From Agarilytica sp045430345 (lineage in GTDB: Bacteria; Pseudomonadota; Gammaproteobacteria; Pseudomonadales; Cellvibrionaceae), in contig JAILXT010000002.1 of assembly GCA_045430345.1 (NCBI GenBank), forward strand, positions 248,001 through 312,000: a stretch of DNA of 64,000 bases, in the 5' to 3' direction. Under the pieces are notes generated by a model. The model saw only the letters and a program-made list of their open reading frames with translations, was not told the origin of the DNA and did not search any database. Position numbers and translations under genes: made by a program. Of this stretch, positions 53,464 through 62,004 are shown one piece after another; positions within the stretch are counted from its first letter, which is position 1; each line of letters begins with the position of its first letter.

Positions 53464-53853
53464 ATGCTCAGGTTCAACGATCGGTTTTTTCTCCAGTGTG
53501 CGGCACTTAGTGGTATGGCTGCCGTAATTTTAGGAGCATTTGGCGCGCATGCGTTAAAAGAGCAGCTTTCCCCTTCCCTGATGCAGGCCTATCAGACGGG
53601 TGTGCACTATCAGTTCTTTCATACCTTTGCGTTGCTTGCCGTGGGGATGTTACTTGAACGGAAAGGCGCTTTACGGCTGCTTAGGTGGAGTGGTGTTTGT
53701 TTTGCCCTAGGGATTTTATTGTTTTCAGGCAGTCTGTACATCCTCGCATTGAGCGGCATAAGGGTTTTCGGTATGGTGACGCCCCTTGGTGGCCTGCTGT
53801 TTATCGTGGCGTGGTTTTTTATGTGGTTAGCCATGGTGAAGCATCGTGAGTGA
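53464..53853 (+). CDS. DUF423 family membrane protein
   Basis: The 129-residue protein has four membrane helices and the family pattern 'LGAFGAHALKEQLS', 'QTGVHYQFFHTFALL' and 'MVTPLGGLLFI'. DUF423 proteins such as YgdD have no assigned role. The ATG at 53464 gives the usual length; the longer frame begins inside the rpoH terminator. It overlaps trmB by 8 bp. Confidence 0.88.
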   Translation: MLRFNDRFFLQCAALSGMAAVILGAFGAHALKEQLSPSLMQAYQTGVHYQFFHTFALLAVGMLLERKGALRLLRWSGVCFALGILLFSGSLYILALSGIRVFGMVTPLGGLLFIVAWFFMWLAMVKHRE

Positions 53854-54544
53854 AATCAAAGTTGAATACAAAAAAAAGCCGATTCGCAGTTATGTGATTC
53901 GTGCTGGTCGTATGACGGAAGGGCAAAAGAACGCCTTTGATCGCTGGTGGCCGGAGTACGGCTTACGCTTGGCTGATGGTGAGATCGATCCGGTGGCAGT
54001 ATTTGGTCGGGTTGCGCCCCTGGTTGTCGAGATCGGGTTTGGTATGGGCGATTCTCTACTGCAAATGGCGGAAGCTGAGCCGGATAAAGACTTTATTGGT
54101 ATCGAGGTCCACCCCCCAGGCGTCGGCAGGCTTATTAACCAGGCCGGCCAATCTAATCTAAAAAACTTAAAGGTCTACATGGCGGATGCAAAAGACGTGA
54201 TGGAAGACTGTATTCCGGCTAATACGATTTCTCGTTTTCAGTTATATTTCCCCGATCCATGGCATAAGAAAAAGCACAATAAGCGGCGTATTGTACAGTT
54301 AGAGTTTATGGCGCTTATCGCGGAAAAGTTAGCAGAGGGCGCACATGCTCACCTTGCGACGGATTGGGAGAATTACGCGGATCATATGATGGAGGTCATG
54401 AGCCTGTCTGAGGCTTATGAAAATACCTCGGATGAATATCACTTCTGCGAAAAGCCTGAATACCGCCCGGAAACAAAATTTGAGCGTCGTGGTGAGCGTT
54501 TGGGGCACGGCGTTTGGGATCTTGTTTTTCGTAAGGTGGGATAA
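53846..54544 (+). CDS. trmB: tRNA (guanine-N7-46) methyltransferase TrmB
   Basis: The 232-residue methyltransferase has the AdoMet motif 'VVEIGFGMGDSLLQMA' and the family signature 'YFPDPWHKKKHNKRRIVQ'. It makes m7G46 in tRNA. The GTG at 53846 overlaps the end of DUF423, implying translational coupling. The N-terminus 'KPIRSYVIRAGRMTEGQ' is conserved. Confidence 0.96.
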   Translation: MSEIKVEYKKKPIRSYVIRAGRMTEGQKNAFDRWWPEYGLRLADGEIDPVAVFGRVAPLVVEIGFGMGDSLLQMAEAEPDKDFIGIEVHPPGVGRLINQAGQSNLKNLKVYMADAKDVMEDCIPANTISRFQLYFPDPWHKKKHNKRRIVQLEFMALIAEKLAEGAHAHLATDWENYADHMMEVMSLSEAYENTSDEYHFCEKPEYRPETKFERRGERLGHGVWDLVFRKVG

Positions 54545-54804
54545 AGCTGGCCGCTATTGTCGTTTTCCTGTGTTCTAAAGTTGCATTCTGTCTCATTTCT
54601 AATCACATCTCGTTGCACAGCGTGTGCGGCGGAGTAGACTTGGCGCTCTAGTTTGTAGATGTGGGGGTACCGCCCTTAATCTGGCGAGCTGGGTTCAAAG
54701 CTTCAAGAAAGCCCAGTGGATGGCAAATGGACAAGGCGTAAACGGTCAGGGTGTAGTCGGACGTTAGTGACACAATAAAAAAATAATGAAAGGTTAGTAC
54801 GGTC

Positions 54805-55350
54805 ATGGAAAAACATAGCACGTTGTGCTCCACGATTCCTCTCACAAATTCCCTTTGGGACTTCGCATTACAGGTCTATTCTACGGAAGAGGTCGAGCAG
54901 CAAAGCCTGCAATTGCAGGATGAGTATCACGCGAATATCAATATCATTCTTTGGTGTTGCTGGTTAGAGGCAGAAGGCATCCAGCTGTCGGTTAATTTAC
55001 TTGATGAAGTTTTAATTACGATCGACGCAGTTAGCTTACAAACTGTGGCGAAGTTGCGCGATGTGCGAAGGGTGTTGCTTGAGTCGGGAGCGTTTACTAA
55101 AGTTCAGGCACAGTCGGTTAAAAAGCATATTCTTAATGCTGAATTGATGATTGAAAAGGTGCTACTTCATCGCTTACAGGATTTGACTTGTCGCTTTGTT
55201 GAGTCGAAGGAATATAAAGATTTGTCTGCCGGGGATGACGTGCTTTCTCTTGAGTACTATTTGAATTTTATCAGTGTTCCCGATGCACGAAAAAATGCGG
55301 GCCTAATGAAGAATTCATGCCGACGATATACCTTGCAGAGTGCAGGTTAA
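54805..55350 (+). CDS. TIGR02444 (DUF2390) family protein
   Basis: The 181-residue protein has 'SLWDFALQVYSTEEVEQQ', 'LQLQDEYHANINIILWCCWL' and a leucine-rich helical remainder, which fit TIGR02444. The function is unknown. Family members sit beside algP/algQ genes in pseudomonads, as here. It is followed by a palindromic terminator shared with the convergent algP-like gene. Confidence 0.8.
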   Translation: MEKHSTLCSTIPLTNSLWDFALQVYSTEEVEQQSLQLQDEYHANINIILWCCWLEAEGIQLSVNLLDEVLITIDAVSLQTVAKLRDVRRVLLESGAFTKVQAQSVKKHILNAELMIEKVLLHRLQDLTCRFVESKEYKDLSAGDDVLSLEYYLNFISVPDARKNAGLMKNSCRRYTLQSAG

Positions 55351-55366
55351 TTCGTCGCCGTTATAT

Positions 55367-55412
55367 AGCACGCACAAAAAAGCCCGCAATTGCGGGCTTT
55401 TTTGTGCGTGCT
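55367..55412. terminator. Bidirectional terminator, 46-nt perfect palindrome
   Basis: The sequence is a perfect palindrome with 23-bp arms: AGCACGCAC, six A, GCCCGCAA and the exact reverse complement. It serves the converging TIGR02444 and algP-like genes, having a T6 run on each strand. Confidence 0.93.
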
Positions 55413-55418
55413 TTTAGC

Positions 55419-56321
55419 TTATAGATTATCGAATAAGCTACCACTGCTTGGCTTGTTTGATTCAGTAGGCGTGCTGGTATCATTCGCTTGCTGTGCAGGC
55501 GCTTCTACTTTCGGCTCAACTGCTGCAGGTGGTGTAGGCTTGGGAGCTTCCGCGATGACGGGTGCTGGTTTTGGTGCTTCAGTTACTGGCGGTGTGGTTG
55601 GCGCTGGGGCGGCGGCAGCCGGAGCAGGTTTTGCCTCAACTGGCGCTGGCTTGCTTGCCGGTGCGGCAGCTTTCGGTTTGGGGGCTTTGGCCTCTTTTTT
55701 GGCTGTTGGTTTTTTAGTTGCGGGTTTGGCCGATGTTTTTTTCACTGGTGCTGGTTTTGGAGAGGCTTTCTTCGCGGTTGTTGTTTTCTTTGTGGGCTTT
55801 TTAGCAGCAGCTTTCTTTGTTGCTTTTGCGGCTGGTTTAGCTGCGGCTTTTGCGGGCGCTTTTTTAGTGCTTGTTTTTGCAGACGCTTTGCGTTTTGCGG
55901 GTGCCTTTTTCTTGGTTTTTGCTTGAGCGGCTTTTGTCGCTTTGTTGGCGATAGCGGCGATGTCTTTCGCGAATTTGTTCGCGTCTTTAACGGCTTTTAA
56001 TGCAGCAGAGGCTTGCTTCGATGTATTGGAAAGCTCGGCAACAACCTTTTTTTGCGCTGCAACGTTAGCGCGTGCTTTTTCGACTCGGGTTTTCGCGGCG
56101 GCAGTTTTAGACTTTTTGCCAGCTTCTACAGCAGCTTTGAGCTTGCTGCTCAGGGTGCTTAGTTTTTGTTTAGCTTTGGCAAGTTGTGCAGAGGCACTTT
56201 TTGCTGCTTTCTCGGCAGAAGCTTGTTTTTTGGTGCGAGCTGCTTGCAACTGGGCTTCCAGTTTAGCGATCTGCTTCTCGATTCCTTCTACCGAAACGGT
56301 TTTAGTCTTTTTTGCGGCCAT
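55419..56321 (-). CDS. algP: AlgP-like histone H1-type Lys/Ala/Pro-rich protein
   Basis: The 300-residue protein has an N-terminal coiled coil (about 1-120, 'EGIEKQIAKLEAQLQAAR') and a basic Lys/Ala/Pro-rich region (about 130-225, 'KKAPAK'-type repeats). A Pro/Ala/Thr/Glu-rich tail follows (225-300), ending in 'SLFDNL'. It resembles AlgP (AlgR3) of P. aeruginosa, a histone H1-like DNA-binding protein linked to alginate gene control. No alginate genes are seen. The plus-strand frame at 55390-55926 is the antisense shadow of this gene. Confidence 0.8.
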   Translation of the reverse strand: MAAKKTKTVSVEGIEKQIAKLEAQLQAARTKKQASAEKAAKSASAQLAKAKQKLSTLSSKLKAAVEAGKKSKTAAAKTRVEKARANVAAQKKVVAELSNTSKQASAALKAVKDANKFAKDIAAIANKATKAAQAKTKKKAPAKRKASAKTSTKKAPAKAAAKPAAKATKKAAAKKPTKKTTTAKKASPKPAPVKKTSAKPATKKPTAKKEAKAPKPKAAAPASKPAPVEAKPAPAAAAPAPTTPPVTEAPKPAPVIAEAPKPTPPAAVEPKVEAPAQQANDTSTPTESNKPSSGSLFDNL

Positions 56322-56617
56322 GTCGAAACCCTGTTGTGATTAAGTCGATGCGTTGTGTGGGAAGTATGTGAAACGGGTAATGCTGAGTTAAGAAAAGGCG
56401 TATGCTTTTTCCCCAATTCATTATAGCGACATAATAAAAATAAAAAAATACATTGTTGTCCCTTGTGAGGCTGATTGAGAGCTCTTCCTATAAATTTATT
56501 GTGTTATATCGCCTGTATCGACCGTATAGCTTGCGTCTAAGCGGTTTTTTCTGTTCCGCTGAGTTTTGGTTCTATATACTGCGCACTCAATATTTATTTT
56601 GCACAACAGGTTTTCTT

Positions 56618-57328
56618 ATGAAAAAGCACATAATAATAGCCCTGGCCGTCGCGGCGACGTTGTCCGGGTGCAACAAAGAAGAAGCCCAAGAAGCGCCTAC
56701 AGCAGTGACGCTTGATACTCTGGAGCAAAAAGTTAGCTATGCCGTGGGTTACAACATGGCCCGTCGCATGAAAGCTGATGGGTTTGATTTAGATGCTGCG
56801 GTACTGAAATACGCGATTGATCATCATAATGCTGGCAATGATTCTGAATTGTCTGATGAGGAGATCAATGCGGCGATGACAGCATTCCAAACGCAGCTTC
56901 AAGAAAAGCAGCAAGCGGCGTTTAGTCAGCAAGCGGATGAGAATTTGAAGCGTAGCCAAGAATTCCTTGCCGAGAACGCAAAGCGAGAAGGTATCGTCAC
57001 GACAGAAAGCGGTTTGCAATATGAAGTTGTTCAGGCAGGTACTGGCAGTGCGCCACAGCCAACGGATAATGTCAGTGTGAACTACAAAGGTAAGTTGATG
57101 ACGGGTGAGGTCTTTGATCAAGGTGAAGGTGTGAGCTTTCAGGTGAATCAGCTCATTCCTGGTTGGGTTGAAGCGCTCCCGTTGATGAAAGTGGGGGCGA
57201 AGTGGAATTTGTATATTCCGGCTGATCTAGCCTATGGTCCTGGCGGAACGGGAAATATTGGTCCTAACGCTGCGTTAATATTCGAAATGGAACTGTTGTC
57301 TATTGCGGAGCCTGAAGCGGCAGAATAA
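56618..57328 (+). CDS. FKBP-type peptidyl-prolyl isomerase, lipoprotein
   Basis: The 236-residue protein starts at the ATG at 56618, with ACAGG ahead. It has the lipobox 'LSGC' at Cys17 to 19, so it is a lipoprotein. An FKBP N-terminal helical dimerisation domain (about 30-125) precedes a C-terminal FKBP domain with 'VSVNYKGKLMTGEVFDQ' and 'IPADLAYGPGG'. It probably assists folding in the periplasm, as do FkpA and Mip. A terminator follows. Confidence 0.92.
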   Translation: MKKHIIIALAVAATLSGCNKEEAQEAPTAVTLDTLEQKVSYAVGYNMARRMKADGFDLDAAVLKYAIDHHNAGNDSELSDEEINAAMTAFQTQLQEKQQAAFSQQADENLKRSQEFLAENAKREGIVTTESGLQYEVVQAGTGSAPQPTDNVSVNYKGKLMTGEVFDQGEGVSFQVNQLIPGWVEALPLMKVGAKWNLYIPADLAYGPGGTGNIGPNAALIFEMELLSIAEPEAAE

Positions 57329-57352
57329 ATCGTTTTATTCTTTTGCTTCACG

Positions 57353-57390
57353 AAAAGGCGCTTCACCCTAATCCGGTGAGCGCCTTTTTT
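57353..57390. terminator. Bidirectional terminator between the FKBP and WD40 genes
   Basis: AAAAGGCGCTTCACC and GGTGAGCGCCTTTTTT form a stem with one bulge and a six-base loop region. T runs on both strands suit the converging genes. Confidence 0.85.
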
Positions 57391-57402
57391 ATTGGGTGAT
57401 TA

Positions 57403-58380
57403 TTAAAGGGCGAGTTTGTGTATGTAGCCGTTGGAGGCAATGGCCCAAAAACCTTGCTGGTCTTTTGTGAACCCGACATCAACAATGGCTGCGCTGGTAG
57501 GTTTCCACGCGCTTCTTTTGGGTGCCTTCCAGCGATTAATGATACTTAGTGTTGCGGTATCCCATAATTCAATGATTTGATCCGGGCGACCGGTAATGAG
57601 TAGTGACGCGTCGTCGCTAAAACGGGCGCTGGTGAAACGAACTCCACGCTTTAAACGTTCGCTTGCGAGTGGAACTTCGCCGATGCTCTTGCCGCTTAAG
57701 GTATCCCATAAAAGGGCTTTGTCGTATTTACTGACGGACAGCGCCAGGGTGCCATCCGGTGATATTTTTACGAGCTGAACATCGTCTTCATGTTTGATCG
57801 TTTTAAGTTTTTCCCCTGAGGTGACATCCCACAATACGGCGGTGAAGTCTTCTGACCCGGTAAGCGCGAGCTTTCCGTCACGGCTTAGGTCGACACTGCG
57901 GACACGGTTGCTGTGTTGGAGTGTGCGTAATATGCCGCCGCGTTTCACGTTAAATATAACGGCGGTGTGATCACTTAAGCCCAGTAGTGCCATGTTGCCA
58001 TTGGGGCCAAGTTCAGCATCCAGTATTTCCCCGGGTGCAGTCCAAAAGCGTTCGCCTTTTCCTGAATCGGTGTCCCATAAAACTAAGTTGAAGGGGTTGG
58101 CTGTTAATACCCATTTTCCTTGGTGCGAAAAATCTGCGGCGACGATTGTGGAGAGTTCGTTTTCTTTATGGTTCCAGTTATATAAACGCTCTTGAGAATC
58201 ATGCTGCCAAAAACTCCCGCCGTGATGAATGGAGCCGATAACGGAGTACTCGCCATTGTCGCTGATTGCTGCACCGTGAATACCTTTTACTGCGACTTCT
58301 ATTGAAGACGAGGGCGGTGCGGTGCGGTCGCAGCTGCTTAGTAATGCGAGTAAAAGGGGGAGCGTGATGACGCGTTTCAT
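57403..58380 (-). CDS. WD40-repeat lipoprotein
   Basis: The 325-residue protein starts at the ATG at 58380. It has a signal peptide and lipobox 'LLSSC' at Cys17, then about six WD40-like repeats, for example 'ALTGSEDFTAVLWDVTSGE', 'LSVSKYDKALLWDTLSG' and 'LITGRPDQIIELWDTAT'. It probably sits in the periplasm as a protein-interaction propeller. The substrate or partner is unknown. It lies between the FKBP gene and algQ. An alternative upstream ATG at 58389 would leave no room for the ribosome-binding site. Confidence 0.82.
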   Translation of the reverse strand: MKRVITLPLLLALLSSCDRTAPPSSSIEVAVKGIHGAAISDNGEYSVIGSIHHGGSFWQHDSQERLYNWNHKENELSTIVAADFSHQGKWVLTANPFNLVLWDTDSGKGERFWTAPGEILDAELGPNGNMALLGLSDHTAVIFNVKRGGILRTLQHSNRVRSVDLSRDGKLALTGSEDFTAVLWDVTSGEKLKTIKHEDDVQLVKISPDGTLALSVSKYDKALLWDTLSGKSIGEVPLASERLKRGVRFTSARFSDDASLLITGRPDQIIELWDTATLSIINRWKAPKRSAWKPTSAAIVDVGFTKDQQGFWAIASNGYIHKLAL

Positions 58381-58493
58381 GCGATGCATTGCCTCAATCT
58401 GGAATATTGAAAGCATAGCACTTCAAGGGAATGGGTGGAAAAGGCTGGGGGTCTTGCGGTCAAGCTCCCCCAGCGTGAAAACGTCTTAAGAAA

Positions 58494-58961
58494 TTATTCG
58501 GTGACTTGGTGTTTGTGAGCAACATGTAATACTTCAATCATGCTGTCTTCGGCTTCGAAGCGGCTAGCCAGTGTTTCGCCAAGTTTTGATAGATCGCCAA
58601 GGATGGCGTCGAGGTCATCTGTTTCTTGATATTTATCGTTGAAATCGAGGATTTCTTCTGTGGTTGCGTCGACAACCTTAAAGGATTCGCCCGCAGATTT
58701 TAGGCCTTCTTTATCATCAAATTCTTGGCCTTCTTTAACGAGCTGGTCGTACACTTCAAAGTGTCCGGCAGAGGTGTAGTCAACCATAATTTGACAAAGT
58801 GCTTGGACAAGCGGCGCAACGGAGTCGTTGGCGGCTTCTTCTACAAACTCGGAAAGTTTACAGTACTGAACAAGGAGGAGTTTTCGTTCTTCTAGCCATC
58901 GATCAATAATTTCACTTACGCCGCCCCAGCGTTCTTGTGCGGATGTGCAGTTATCTAACAT
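58494..58961 (-). CDS. algQ: Anti-sigma-70 factor AlgQ/Rsd
   Basis: From the ATG at 58961 the product is 155 residues with the family opening 'CTSAQERWGGVSEIIDRWLEERK' (shown in parts: CTSAQERWGG and IDRWLEERK). A helical bundle ends in 'IEVLHVAHKHQ'. AlgQ/Rsd binds region 4 of the housekeeping sigma factor and favours alternative sigma factors in stationary phase. Earlier in-frame starts lie upstream but extend beyond the conserved domain. It is near algP-like and dsbB genes as in pseudomonads. Confidence 0.92.
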   Translation of the reverse strand: MLDNCTSAQERWGGVSEIIDRWLEERKLLLVQYCKLSEFVEEAANDSVAPLVQALCQIMVDYTSAGHFEVYDQLVKEGQEFDDKEGLKSAGESFKVVDATTEEILDFNDKYQETDDLDAILGDLSKLGETLASRFEAEDSMIEVLHVAHKHQVTE

Positions 58962-59195
58962 TCGGTTGTTGCCCTTAGTACTTTTATTGTGTGTATTGAA
59001 TTCGGGTCGCATACCAGTTTTTATGCGTACGACTGCCAAGATAGGATATCTCGGCTGGGAGAGCAAGTGTCGAGGGTGAGGAATGACGGGCGGCGCGCTA
59101 GGAGGGGCAATGTTTTGGGTTAAATCAAAATCGTTTGCCGCGAGGCACGCGCCATAAGGAATTGTTAGCGTATGCCTGTTGCAGGGGGGTATGGC

Positions 59196-59696
59196 TTAAA
59201 CGGCATCTGGTTTGCGAAATAGCTGCCAGACGAAAACGGCAGCGAGGCCGAGGAAGCAGAGCAGGGTCCAGCCCGGAATGGTGAGCCCTAAAAAGCGCCA
59301 TGATTCTTCGGCACAGTTTCCGTCTCCAGCGAATAGCAGTGACAAGGCTTCGGTAAATGGGAGCGCATCAAACATGTAGCCAATACCTGGGCCGCATGTG
59401 GGTACTTGGTCTTCTGGAAGATTCTGTAACCAAACGTGTCGAGCTGATACGCCGCCGCCAATAAGACTCACCAAAATGCCAAGCGAGCTATATAGCTTTC
59501 GGCCGAGGTTTGGCGTGTTGTGTATGCCGGCGATCAGAGCGACAAGCCCAGCAAGAATGACGAATACCCGCTGTGTAATACAAAGTGGGCAGGGCTCCAT
59601 GTCGAGAAAGTGCTGCATGATAAGCGCCGCTATCATCATGCTTAGGCAGGCGGCCGCAATCAGAAAGTAACTTTGTCTAATGGTGGGCAGTGTCAT
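59196..59696 (-). CDS. dsbB: Disulfide bond formation protein DsbB
   Basis: The 166-residue protein has four membrane helices. The first cysteine pair is 'CPLCITQR' and the second is formed by 'PTCGPG' and 'GDGNCAEESWRF'. It passes electrons from DsbA to ubiquinone. The first periplasmic loop and the order of the cysteine pairs match the family. It stands alone upstream of algQ on the same strand. Confidence 0.94.
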   Translation of the reverse strand: MTLPTIRQSYFLIAAACLSMMIAALIMQHFLDMEPCPLCITQRVFVILAGLVALIAGIHNTPNLGRKLYSSLGILVSLIGGGVSARHVWLQNLPEDQVPTCGPGIGYMFDALPFTEALSLLFAGDGNCAEESWRFLGLTIPGWTLLCFLGLAAVFVWQLFRKPDAV

Positions 59697-59906
59697 GGGG
59701 GTATCCTAATGTTTTTATTCTAAGTGTTTGGCAAGGTATTAAAAAAGCATCTAAAACTCAACTGAGCGTATTTCTATTTCCAGCATCTAAGCCATGTGGC
59801 GAACGCTTTGAGGGATTCTATCTCCCGAGTTGGTCTATTCTCTAATATATTAAGTGTTGTAGACATCATATTTTGTCTGGCATTCCCCATTGTAAGGATT
59901 TAGTGC

Positions 59907-60377
59907 ATGCAAAAATTCCGTTTTTTGATTTTCCTCAAGCGAGCTTTGTTGGTGTGTGCCTTAGTTTTGTCTCATGCGGTCTTTTCCGAAGAGGAAGAAG
60001 AGGCGGCTGCAGAAGGTGAAGGGGGCGAAGGTGAGGCTGTTGCAGAAGCTCAGGCGATTTACCTGCCGCTGAAGCCGCCGTTCGTGATTAATTATGGCGG
60101 CGCCGGTCGTTTACGTTTCTTAAAGACAGAGGTTTCTGTCCGGGTTACCACCATTGATGCAGCGAATGCGGTTCGTTCTCATATGCCTTTTGTGCGTAAT
60201 AACCTTTTAATGCTGTTTGCCTCGCAGACGAACCAGACGGTAGGTTCTCAGGAAGGGAAGCAACAAATCCGTGTGGATGCCTTGGAGGCGATACGTGATA
60301 TTGTTGAGCGGGAGGAGCAAACGCCTCGCGAAGATATCGTCGAGGTGTTTTTCAATAATTTCATTGTCCAAAAATAG
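59907..60377 (+). CDS. FliL-like protein
   Basis: The 156-residue protein has an N-terminal hydrophobic segment (about 9-25) that looks like a cleavable signal peptide. An acidic Glu/Ala/Gly-rich stretch (29-50) and a C-terminal FliL-type domain follow, with 'YLPLKPPFVINY' and 'LRFLKTEVSVRV'. FliL associates with the flagellar basal body. No flagellar gene is near, so this may be a paralogue with a different role. The gene stands alone. Confidence 0.8.
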   Translation: MQKFRFLIFLKRALLVCALVLSHAVFSEEEEEAAAEGEGGEGEAVAEAQAIYLPLKPPFVINYGGAGRLRFLKTEVSVRVTTIDAANAVRSHMPFVRNNLLMLFASQTNQTVGSQEGKQQIRVDALEAIRDIVEREEQTPREDIVEVFFNNFIVQK

Positions 60378-60411
60378 GGCTTCAGGCTTTACCTGCTCAG
60401 CGTTTTAAGCG

Positions 60412-62004
60412 CTAGCCGCACGAGCAGCTAGTGTATTGCTTATAGTAGTTCGCTAAAAATACCTCAAAACTCTCGTCGCAACCTTCTTCAGTTGCGCGTT
60501 GCTCTGCGAGAGATTCTTCGGCCATTTGTGCCATACGATTACTGGTGACATCGCTTAGCTCAGGATAAGAAAGCGCCTGATGATGTTGCTTTGCGAGCGC
60601 GAGCGCGTATTCAGCAAAGCTCTGTTGATCGCTTTCTAGGGTGTGTAGCATTTTAGCTGAGGGTGTGAGCGCGCTATTACTTACTTTCTCGCCTTGGCTT
60701 TCCAGTGCGCGTTGGTGTGCTTGAGTATTCTGGTTGGCGTCTAGTAGTTCGGCCACGGGTTGCATGTTCTTGATGAGGTTGTTGGCCCAGTCTGTCGCGC
60801 TGATTTTTCCGTTTCCGTAATTTTCCAACAATAGGCCAGGTTCACGTCCCCGCGATACGACGGCTTTTTGGTTGTTGAGTATGACGGCTGACTCGTCGGG
60901 GTTGGTGTCGGGACTGTCTTTTAGAGCGCAATAGAGTAAAAAGGTATCCAGAAAGTAGACTTGTTCCCGTGTTAAGCCGAGCGGCGTGATGGGGTCAACG
61001 TCGAGACAGCGTACTTCAATATATTCGACCCCGCGATCCTGCAGCGCTGCGAGGGCGGTTTCGCCTGGGCGCGCTGTGCGCTTCGGCCGAATGGCGCTAT
61101 AAAACTCGTTTTCGATTTGTAGAATACTCGTGTTGAGCTGTTTGAAGTCGCCGCTGGGTGTTTTTAGGCCGATTGCTTCGTACTCGGGGTGGGAGCGTGT
61201 GATCGCTCGGCACAGTGTTTTGATATAGCTCTCACTGTTGTTGTAACAGACGTAGAGTGATTCCTGGACTTTGCTCTGATAGCCAAGGTCGCCCATTCTC
61301 AGTGATGTTGCGTGGGGCAAGTACAAGGTGTGCCCGTCCGGTAGTTCATCGAGTAAGTGCTGCTTGTTGGCGACAAAACTTTTGCAGAGTGCAGGAGAAG
61401 CGCCAAAGAGGTATATCAGCAGCCAATAATGACGGCGAAAATTTCGAATGAGCTTGAAATAGGATTCGTTTTTAAAGGCTTGCAAGTCATCAAGGCGATT
61501 CTGCTCTTGATGTAAGAAGGCCCAGAACGCATTGGGCAGGGAAAAGTTGTAGTGCACGCCCGCAACGGTTTGCATGGATCGCCCATAGCGGTGCCCTAGG
61601 CCTACCCGGTAGGTTGTTTTCATCTGGCCGTTGTTGGATGCACCGTAGCGGGCGACGGGTATCTCTGAGTCGCTTCCCAGTGTGCAGGGCATGCTGGTCG
61701 CCCATAGAATTTCATCATCCAGCTGGCTTGCCGAGTATTTATGGATAGCTTCTAAGTGAGCAAATAAGTCATCGACCTGATGTGTCGGAGGGGTGATAAA
61801 TTCCAGAAGCGCTTCGCTGAAATCGGTGGTTATTTGCGGGTGAGCGAGTGCGGAACCGAGGCCGTTAGGGTGGGGTTTTTGCGAAAGGGTTCCTGAGAGG
61901 TCTGTTCTTAGTGACTCGCGTTCTACTCCACGCAATATGCCGCCCAGCAAAGCCGCATTCTTTTTGTCGAAAAGGGCTTTCGGGAATGATTCGATTTCAA
62001 ACAT
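60412..62004 (-). CDS. gshA: Glutamate-cysteine ligase GshA
   Basis: The 530-residue enzyme makes gamma-glutamylcysteine, the first step of glutathione. 'GILRGVERESLR', 'ITTDFSEALLEFITPP', 'VAGVHYNFSLP' and 'YIEVRCLDVDP' are the conserved motifs of the proteobacterial type I enzyme. Length is close to E. coli (518). The ATG overlaps the upstream stop by one base (TAATG), so it is translationally coupled to the small upstream gene. Confidence 0.96.
   Translation of the reverse strand: MFEIESFPKALFDKKNAALLGGILRGVERESLRTDLSGTLSQKPHPNGLGSALAHPQITTDFSEALLEFITPPTHQVDDLFAHLEAIHKYSASQLDDEILWATSMPCTLGSDSEIPVARYGASNNGQMKTTYRVGLGHRYGRSMQTVAGVHYNFSLPNAFWAFLHQEQNRLDDLQAFKNESYFKLIRNFRRHYWLLIYLFGASPALCKSFVANKQHLLDELPDGHTLYLPHATSLRMGDLGYQSKVQESLYVCYNNSESYIKTLCRAITRSHPEYEAIGLKTPSGDFKQLNTSILQIENEFYSAIRPKRTARPGETALAALQDRGVEYIEVRCLDVDPITPLGLTREQVYFLDTFLLYCALKDSPDTNPDESAVILNNQKAVVSRGREPGLLLENYGNGKISATDWANNLIKNMQPVAELLDANQNTQAHQRALESQGEKVSNSALTPSAKMLHTLESDQQSFAEYALALAKQHHQALSYPELSDVTSNRMAQMAEESLAEQRATEEGCDESFEVFLANYYKQYTSCSCG

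Noticed and set aside
55390..55926. Plus-strand frame of 178 residues rich in Ala, Gly and Phe
   Set aside because: It is the antisense of the Lys/Ala/Pro-rich algP-like gene; its composition is the mirror of those codons, and it begins inside a terminator.
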